Shown in pieces: positions 58,533 through 64,000 of a stretch of 64,000 nucleotides of DNA. The stretch lies in NCBI GenBank assembly GCA_934633695.1, contig CAKTYT010000001.1, forward strand, positions 248,001 through 312,000, read 5' to 3'. Under the pieces are notes generated by a model that was not told the DNA's origin, did not search any database, and saw only the letters and a list, made by a program, of their open reading frames with translations. This DNA comes from an uncultured Clostridia bacterium (lineage in GTDB: Bacteria; Bacillota; Clostridia; Christensenellales; CAG-138). The stretch's first letter is position 1, and each line of letters starts with the position of its first letter. A program made the position numbers and the translations under genes.

Positions 58533-59486
58533 GTGAAAATTGCTTTTCTTGGTACCCCGGCGTTTGCGGTGCCGTCACTCAAGATGCTTATTGACCATGG
58601 ACATGATATAACTGTTTTTACCCAACCCGATCGTCCGAAAGATCGCGGGCACGGTATTGCCATGCCTGAAGTTAAGATAGTCGCTCTTGAAAATAGCATT
58701 AAAGTGTATCAGTTTGAGAGGGTTCGTGACGATGAAGGCAGCTCGGTCCTCGAGCAACTTGCTCCGGATCTCATGATTACCGCTGCATTTGGACAGTTAC
58801 TTTCGAAAAGAAACTTAGATTCAGCAAAATATGGCTGTATAAACGTTCATGGTAGTTTATTGCCGAAATATCGCGGAGCAGCTCCAATACAATGGGCGAT
58901 AATAAATGGCGAACGAATTACCGGGGTAACGACAATGCTGACGGATATAGGCATGGACACAGGGGACATGCTCCTCAAAAGAGAGGTCGAGATCGGAACA
59001 AGTGAAACTTATGGCGAGCTGTACACGAGGTTATCAATTATCGGGGCCGAGCTTTTGGCTGAGACTATTCATAAGCTCACATCAGGTACCCTTACAAGAA
59101 CGCCGCAGGATAACAGCACCGCAACAAAATGCTCTATGATAAAACCTGAGCATACGCTCGTCGATTTTTCAAAAACTGCTGAGCAAATTCATAATCTTGT
59201 CCGCGGTTTGAATCCTTCACCCTGTGCTTATGCAATCCTTGGAGAACAGCGCGTCAAACTGTTTGAAACATCCTTGACCGACAGCAGGGAGAAAAATATC
59301 TCCGCCGAATACAGCGACGCACAATTTGGCGAGTGTGTCATTGCATCGCCGAAGCATGGACTATTTGTCAAAACCGGTGACAGATTGATTGAAATTAAGC
59401 AGCTTCAATTCCCGGGTTCAAAAAAAATGGACGCTAAGGCGGCGTTAAATTCGAAAAAACTGAAAGGCATGGTATTTAACCATTGA
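58533..59486 (+). CDS. fmt: Methionyl-tRNA formyltransferase
   Basis: 317 residues. Formylates initiator Met-tRNA with 10-formyl-THF. IAFLGTPAFAVPSL at the start, TAAFGQLLSKRNLD, the catalytic region INVHGSLLPKYRGAAPIQWAIINGE (Asn, His), TMLTDIGMDTGDML with the Asp, and a C-terminal OB-like domain (NLVRGLNPSPCAYAIL). The GTG start has AAAGGA upstream. Overlaps rsmB by 4 bp (TTGA). Confidence 0.97.
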   Translation: MKIAFLGTPAFAVPSLKMLIDHGHDITVFTQPDRPKDRGHGIAMPEVKIVALENSIKVYQFERVRDDEGSSVLEQLAPDLMITAAFGQLLSKRNLDSAKYGCINVHGSLLPKYRGAAPIQWAIINGERITGVTTMLTDIGMDTGDMLLKREVEIGTSETYGELYTRLSIIGAELLAETIHKLTSGTLTRTPQDNSTATKCSMIKPEHTLVDFSKTAEQIHNLVRGLNPSPCAYAILGEQRVKLFETSLTDSREKNISAEYSDAQFGECVIASPKHGLFVKTGDRLIEIKQLQFPGSKKMDAKAALNSKKLKGMVFNH

Positions 59487-60814
59487 ATGATCGACGGATA
59501 GCATACAACATCTTCATTAATGTTGTTGAAAAAGGAGCATACATCAACCTTGCTCTCAAAGAGGGGCTTTATGGTGCAGATTCTTCAACTGCATCTTCGA
59601 TAACTGCTCTGGTTTACACGGCTGTCGAAAATTTAAATTACTGTGATTTCATCATAAAAAATTACGCTAAAGGCAGACTTCATAAACAGATAAGGAATAT
59701 TTTGAGACTCGGTATTGCAGAACTTTTGTTCATGCACACTCCTGTATATGCAGTTTGCAATGAGAGTGTTGAATTGACAAAAAAAATCGGGAAGACTTCC
59801 TTGTCCGGTTTTGTCAATGGAGTCCTTCGTAAAGTTGACCGTGATAGGGAAAATCTTCCTGCTCTTCCCGGCGAGCCGAGAGAATATTTAAATATAAAGT
59901 ATGGCCTGCCGTTATTTCTTGCTGACGAATATCTTGCTGAGTACGGGCTTGAATTTACAGAAAGCATGCTCTGTTCCCATCACAAATTTATGACAATCCG
60001 GACTCAATACCCGTTTTCAACCGATAGTTTTCTCTCTGCGGACTTTGAAAAAATGGATCCTATTTTTGTCGGCAAAACTATGGCTGTCGGTAAAATCGTT
60101 TCGGACGCAGTCAAGATCGACACAGGATTTGATGTACGCAAGTCAAAACTATTTAACGAGGGACACATTACCGTGCAAGGCGAAAGTGCCATGTTAGTAT
60201 GCAAAATTTGCGGCGTTGCACCTGGAATGAAAGTACTCGATGCCTGTTCAGCACCGGGAGGCAAATCGGCATATCTCTCATCGCTGATGAAGGGTAACGG
60301 AGAAATTGTCGCTTGTGATGTCCATGATACTCGTATTGAATTAACTCGAGCGACCCTTGAAAGGCTGCATGTGCACAATGCAAAATGTATTCCCATGGAT
60401 GCCGCTGAATACTGTGAACAGTTTGCCGATGCATTTGACGTTGTCTTAGTTGATGCACCGTGTTCGGGCTTCGGTGTAAGTTCAAAGCCTGATACATTCA
60501 TCAACAGGAGCAGCGATTCGATTAATGAAATTGCGGCACTGCAATACAGAATTATTAGTAATTGCAGCAAATATGTGAAGCCCGGAGGCACTTTAGTCTA
60601 TTCGACGTGCACCATTTCCAAAAGAGAAAATGAATGTGTCGTCAAAAAATTTTGTGAACAGCATAAAGAATACGAGATGTATCCTTTCACTGATGCTTTA
60701 CCTGCGTACCTCCGTGAACGTGCTGAGAACGGAATGCTTCAGCTTTTTCCAAATACAGACGGAGCTGACGGATTCTTTATCGCAAGGTTTAAACGTAATA
60801 AACAGGAAGAATAA
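59483..60814 (+). CDS. rsmB: 16S rRNA m5C967 methyltransferase RsmB
   Basis: 443 residues. N-terminal NusB-like RNA-binding domain (about 1-145: AYNIFINVVEKGAYINLAL, ILRLGIAELLFM) and a C-terminal methyltransferase with motif I KVLDACSAPGGKSAYLSSLM, motif IV VDAPCSGFGVSSKPD and motif VI LVYSTCTISKRENE, each with one of the two catalytic Cys. TTG start overlapping the fmt stop; order def-fmt-rsmB-rlmN is the conserved Firmicutes one. Confidence 0.96.
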   Translation: MNDRRIAYNIFINVVEKGAYINLALKEGLYGADSSTASSITALVYTAVENLNYCDFIIKNYAKGRLHKQIRNILRLGIAELLFMHTPVYAVCNESVELTKKIGKTSLSGFVNGVLRKVDRDRENLPALPGEPREYLNIKYGLPLFLADEYLAEYGLEFTESMLCSHHKFMTIRTQYPFSTDSFLSADFEKMDPIFVGKTMAVGKIVSDAVKIDTGFDVRKSKLFNEGHITVQGESAMLVCKICGVAPGMKVLDACSAPGGKSAYLSSLMKGNGEIVACDVHDTRIELTRATLERLHVHNAKCIPMDAAEYCEQFADAFDVVLVDAPCSGFGVSSKPDTFINRSSDSINEIAALQYRIISNCSKYVKPGGTLVYSTCTISKRENECVVKKFCEQHKEYEMYPFTDALPAYLRERAENGMLQLFPNTDGADGFFIARFKRNKQEE

Positions 60815-60819
60815 TTAGC

Positions 60820-61890
60820 ATGGAACTTTCCTCAATGACAATTGATGAATTGCAGGTCCTTCTTGCAAACATGAACGAGCCAAAATTTCGCTCAAAGCAA
60901 ATAATGCAATGGCTCTCAAGAGGTGTTTCTCCGGAGGCAATGTTAAACATCCCCAAATCACTGCGCGAAAAGCTTAACAACATTCCATTTGGTGGTGCGA
61001 AAATAATCGATGTTCGCCATTCCCGACGTGATGAAACCGCGAAAATGCTCTACAAGCTGGAAGATGGCAATATCGTTGAAGGCGTCCTAATGAAATATTC
61101 CTACGGTAACACTCTGTGTATATCAACGCAGGCAGGATGCCGGATGGGTTGTGCCTTCTGTGCATCGACGCTGAACGGTCGTGTCCGGAACCTGACAGCA
61201 GGGGAGATGCTGTCAGAAGTTACGACTGTTGAAAAGCTTTTCCCGCCGGATGATGAAAAGAAACGAACCGTCACGAATATCGTAATGATGGGCTGTGGCG
61301 AACCGCTTGACAATTACGATAATACACTGCGGTTTTTAAAACGTGCAACGGCCGCTGACGGACTTGGAATAAGTCCAAGAAATATTTCACTTTCGACCTG
61401 CGGTCTTGTTCCTGAAATTTACCGTTTTACTGATGAAGCACCGCACGTCACCCTCTGTATTTCGCTTCATGCACCCAATGATGAAATTCGAGATAAGCTA
61501 ATGCCGATTAACCACAGATATAAGCTTCACGAATTAATTCCGGCAGCAAAACACTATGCAGATGTTACTGGCAGAAGGATTATTTTTGAATACGCTCTTG
61601 TTGAAGGTGTAAATTCATCAGAAGCATGTGCGAAAGAGCTTGCCGGGCTTCTCAAAGGCATTAACTGTCACTGCAACCTTATTCCACTGAATTCTGTTAA
61701 AGAGCGAAATCTCAATGGCGTAACAAGGAAGTATGCTTATAAGTTTGCAGAATGGCTTGAAGGCATGCATATTTCCGCAACAGTCCGACGTGAGCTTGGC
61801 ACTGATATCGACGGAGCATGCGGTCAGCTCAGAAACAAATATTCCATGACAAAGGAGATGAACGCCGATGAAGTATGCCTATCGAACTGA
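60820..61890 (+). CDS. rlmN: Dual-specificity RNA methyltransferase RlmN
   Basis: 356 residues, radical SAM enzyme that methylates A2503 of 23S rRNA and A37 of some tRNAs. The cluster motif CRMGCAFC gives Cys107, Cys111 and Cys114; GCGEPLDNYDN, ISLSTCGLVPEIYRF and the late RRELGTDIDGACGQL with the methyl-carrying Cys are present. Starts 5 bp after rsmB with a weak ribosome binding site and overlaps the phosphatase gene by 23 bp. Confidence 0.97.
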   Translation: MELSSMTIDELQVLLANMNEPKFRSKQIMQWLSRGVSPEAMLNIPKSLREKLNNIPFGGAKIIDVRHSRRDETAKMLYKLEDGNIVEGVLMKYSYGNTLCISTQAGCRMGCAFCASTLNGRVRNLTAGEMLSEVTTVEKLFPPDDEKKRTVTNIVMMGCGEPLDNYDNTLRFLKRATAADGLGISPRNISLSTCGLVPEIYRFTDEAPHVTLCISLHAPNDEIRDKLMPINHRYKLHELIPAAKHYADVTGRRIIFEYALVEGVNSSEACAKELAGLLKGINCHCNLIPLNSVKERNLNGVTRKYAYKFAEWLEGMHISATVRRELGTDIDGACGQLRNKYSMTKEMNADEVCLSN

Positions 61891-62614
61891 AATAGGAATC
61901 CGTGAGTCAAATCAGGACAGCCTGTTCGTTCCGGGTAAAGAGTTTGAAGGACCAGGCATATACACTCCAATCATTATCGTTGCCGATGGCATGGGCGGAC
62001 ACCGTGCGGGCAATATTGCGAGTCTTTTAGCCGTTAATTCGATTCAAAGCTATATTGAACTTCATGACGAAGAAAATAAACGTGAACTTTTGCAGCACGC
62101 TATCAATTACGCAAATAAAGAGGTCTTTATTGCATCAAAAGAAGATGTTGATTGTTTTGGAATGGGCACAACGGCGGTCATGGCATATGTTGAAGATAAT
62201 TTCTTCAGTTTTGCCAATGTCGGCGACAGCAGACTTTACCTAATGAGCAACGGCGAGCTGCGGCAGCTGTCACGTGACCATTCCTTCGTTGAAGAACTGT
62301 TCGAACAGGGTGTTATTACTCGAGAACAAGCGGATGTCCACCCCCAGCGACATATTCTGACGCGTGCAATCGGTGTTGCACAGTATGTTAAGGCAGACAC
62401 CGCTATGCGTTCATGGCAGACTGGGGATTTGATTATGCTTTGCAGTGATGGACTCCATGGCAGCGTCTCACTTACCGAGATGAGTGAAATCTTAAAAAAA
62501 GCTCAAGATCTTACTGATGCTTGCGATAAACTTGTTGGAGCTGCACTTGCAAACGGTTCGCGCGACAATATCACTGTCGTTCTTGCTGAAAATGACGGAG
62601 GTATCGCCGAATGA
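61868..62614 (+). CDS. prpC: PP2C-type Ser/Thr protein phosphatase (PrpC/Stp)
   Basis: 248 residues. Metal-dependent phosphatase that reverses the paired PASTA kinase. N-terminal RTEIGIRESNQDSLFV, the metal site VADGMGGHRAGN, GMGTTAVMA, ANVGDSRLYL, SRDHSFVEELFEQG, HPQRHILTRAIG and LCSDGLHGSV, RDNITVV complete the PP2C set. AAAGGAG lies 11 bases upstream, in the rlmN end. ATGA overlap with the kinase gene gives equal production of the antagonistic pair. Confidence 0.96.
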   Translation: MKYAYRTEIGIRESNQDSLFVPGKEFEGPGIYTPIIIVADGMGGHRAGNIASLLAVNSIQSYIELHDEENKRELLQHAINYANKEVFIASKEDVDCFGMGTTAVMAYVEDNFFSFANVGDSRLYLMSNGELRQLSRDHSFVEELFEQGVITREQADVHPQRHILTRAIGVAQYVKADTAMRSWQTGDLIMLCSDGLHGSVSLTEMSEILKKAQDLTDACDKLVGAALANGSRDNITVVLAENDGGIAE

Positions 62615-64000
62615 ATATTGGAACTATAGTGGATGAACGCTACAGGATTGACGAGGAACTCGGAACCGGCGGTATGGCTACTGTCTACAAAGCCTTTGAT
62701 ACTGTTGATAAGAAATTTGTCGCATTAAAAGTGATAAAAAAGGAATTCTGCGTCAAACCAAACTATGTTCGAAGGTTCGAGCATGAAGCAACCGCAGTAC
62801 TGAATCTTCATAATAAAAACATTGCGGAAGCGTATGCTTTCGGTAATTATGAAGGACAAAGTTATATTATTCTTGAATACGTCCATGGCAGCACGCTTAA
62901 AGATTCAATACGCGAACATGGTGCCGTCAGTCCGAAGGTTGCTGTAAAAATTGCATGCAGCATACTCGATGCACTTGAATGTGCTCATAACGCAGGCTAC
63001 ATACACCGCGATGTCAAGCCGCAAAATGTTCTGATTTCAGAAGATAAAACAGTTAAATTGACGGACTTTGGTATTGTAAAGGATGCTGAATCTTCAACTC
63101 GTACCTATGACGGTCAGGATATTGTCGGCTCTGTTCATTACATCTCGCCTGAACAAGCAAAGGGAGAACTTGTAAGCAATAAATCCGATTTGTATTCGGT
63201 TGGAATAATCCTTTATGAAATGCTCATCGGGGAACCTCCGTTTGACGGAGACAATGCTGTTCAGATTGCCTTAAGGCATGTAAATGAACGAATTGCTCCG
63301 CCAATGGAGCTAAACCCTGCAATACCGCCTGCTTTAAGCGATGTGATAGTTAAATCAACGGCGAAATCTCCAGAGGACAGATATGCTTCCGCTGCTGAAA
63401 TGAAACAGGCTCTTATTCGCACCCTGTCGCACCCAAACAAACGAATAAAATCCGTAGAAACTATTTACGTCGAGAATAAAGACCATGGAGACGGCAAAGC
63501 ACGCGTTTGGCATATCATACTTCCTGTTACAATTGCGGTTGCAGTGGTAGTAGGAATAATCATCCTGTGGTATTTTCTTATGTTTAAAGAGGCCAACAAT
63601 GAAAAAATGACAACCGTCCCAAATCTTCTCGGCAAAACAGAAAAGAACGCAATGGAACTGGCAAAAAACCGTGAATTTGAACTTGTAATTATGGGTTCGA
63701 CACCTTCAGACGAATACCCGGCAGGACAAGTATGCTGGCAATCCATTCCGGCGGGGACAAATAAAGAAAAAAATACAGTCATAAACGTAAAAATCAGCTC
63801 CGGCAGTGAGACTTTTGAGATGATAAATATTCTTGGAATGACGATAGAAGGGGCAAATAGAGAACTGGCAAAAATCGGAATGTATATCGAATCGGTCACC
63901 TATTCTCAAAGTGATGCTGAACCTGGTACAATCATCAGACAATCTATCGAAGTTGGAAATGAGGCAATCGAGGGCGATGGAATTGCGGTTGAAGTCAGTG
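62611..64000 (+). CDS. prkC: PASTA-domain Ser/Thr kinase (PrkC/StkP-like), 3' end outside the window
   Basis: 463 residues visible and still open at the window end. Cytoplasmic kinase domain: glycine loop GTGGMATV (18-25), Lys40 in ALK, catalytic HRDVKPQN (Asp134), DFG (152-154), SPEQAKG. A juxtamembrane linker leads to one transmembrane helix (about 302-325) and at least two PASTA repeats (about 330-395 and 396 onward) that bind uncross-linked peptidoglycan or muropeptides. It governs wall growth, division and, in spore formers, germination responses. rsgA and rpe would be expected next. Confidence 0.95.
   Translation, partial: MNIGTIVDERYRIDEELGTGGMATVYKAFDTVDKKFVALKVIKKEFCVKPNYVRRFEHEATAVLNLHNKNIAEAYAFGNYEGQSYIILEYVHGSTLKDSIREHGAVSPKVAVKIACSILDALECAHNAGYIHRDVKPQNVLISEDKTVKLTDFGIVKDAESSTRTYDGQDIVGSVHYISPEQAKGELVSNKSDLYSVGIILYEMLIGEPPFDGDNAVQIALRHVNERIAPPMELNPAIPPALSDVIVKSTAKSPEDRYASAAEMKQALIRTLSHPNKRIKSVETIYVENKDHGDGKARVWHIILPVTIAVAVVVGIIILWYFLMFKEANNEKMTTVPNLLGKTEKNAMELAKNREFELVIMGSTPSDEYPAGQVCWQSIPAGTNKEKNTVINVKISSGSETFEMINILGMTIEGANRELAKIGMYIESVTYSQSDAEPGTIIRQSIEVGNEAIEGDGIAVEVS

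Noticed and set aside
1..64000. Mobile elements, CRISPR arrays and defence systems
   Set aside because: No transposase, integrase, phage gene, repeat-spacer array or restriction gene was found; the only large repeat is the tandem duplication at 1022-3047.

Overview
The window reads as chromosomal DNA of a spore-forming, low-to-mid GC member of the Clostridia. It carries the spoIIIA operon (AA to AH), spoIVA, spoIVB, a YlmC/YmxH-type sporulation gene and two CotF-like coat genes. Shine-Dalgarno sites are strong and sigma-A promoters are close to consensus, nearly all with 17 bp spacers. DUF6320, DUF4358, DUF2156 and DUF4173-like proteins and a dockerin-type secreted protein suggest an anaerobic gut Clostridia lineage; this is inference, as there is no rRNA here. 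I see no phage, insertion sequence, CRISPR array, rRNA or tRNA gene. No stretch over 300 bases lacks a gene.

Layout. 1-3.6 kb: 3' end of an RNase E/G gene, then an exact 1,013 bp tandem duplication that doubles a DUF218 membrane protein gene and leaves a 21-codon stub of a coat gene before the intact coat-protein pair. 3.7-6.6 kb (minus): a DUF6320 zinc-ribbon membrane protein and an esterase-acyltransferase fusion. 6.8-11.2 kb: divergent genes for a BIG2/dockerin secreted protein and a MecA/PBP5-like transpeptidase. 12-17 kb: nadD-yqeK fusion, rsfS, dnaX, hisS, rseC-like. 17-24.5 kb: DUF4173-like membrane protein, spoIVA, der, a DUF512 radical SAM protein, a peptidoglycan-binding protein and a DUF2156 protein. 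24.5-30 kb: iscR-like/iscS/iscU, a methyltransferase and lon. 30-38 kb: an acyl and envelope metabolism region with a Sfp-type phosphopantetheinyl transferase, an SGNH/DUF4358/MBOAT O-acetylation operon, an E2-like acyltransferase with an AMP-forming acyl ligase, and a thiolase.

38-57.9 kb: YlmC/YmxH, nrdR, pgeF, a membrane protein, spoIIIAA-AH, an Asp23/AmaP/DUF2273 envelope set, then nusB, a TsaD paralogue, folD, xseA, xseB, ispA, dxs, tlyA, nadK, recN, spoIVB. This matches the Bacillus subtilis spoIIIA-to-spoIVB order, but accBC, ahrC/argR and spo0A are absent from their usual places and SpoIIIAF is cut to its membrane part. 58-64 kb: def, fmt, rsmB, rlmN, a PP2C phosphatase and the 5' part of a PASTA kinase gene, the conserved translation/signalling block, with priA missing in front.

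The least ordinary signals are: the exact tandem duplication; two promoters placed so that transcripts would begin at the start codon (nadD-yqeK and the phosphopantetheinyl transferase), implying leaderless mRNAs; promoter elements buried in terminator hairpins (before the DUF4173-like gene and before spoIIIAA); the reduced SpoIIIAF; the E2-like acyltransferase with Glu in place of the catalytic His, paired with an acyl ligase; and an A8 tract in dnaX at a position suited to gamma-subunit frameshifting.
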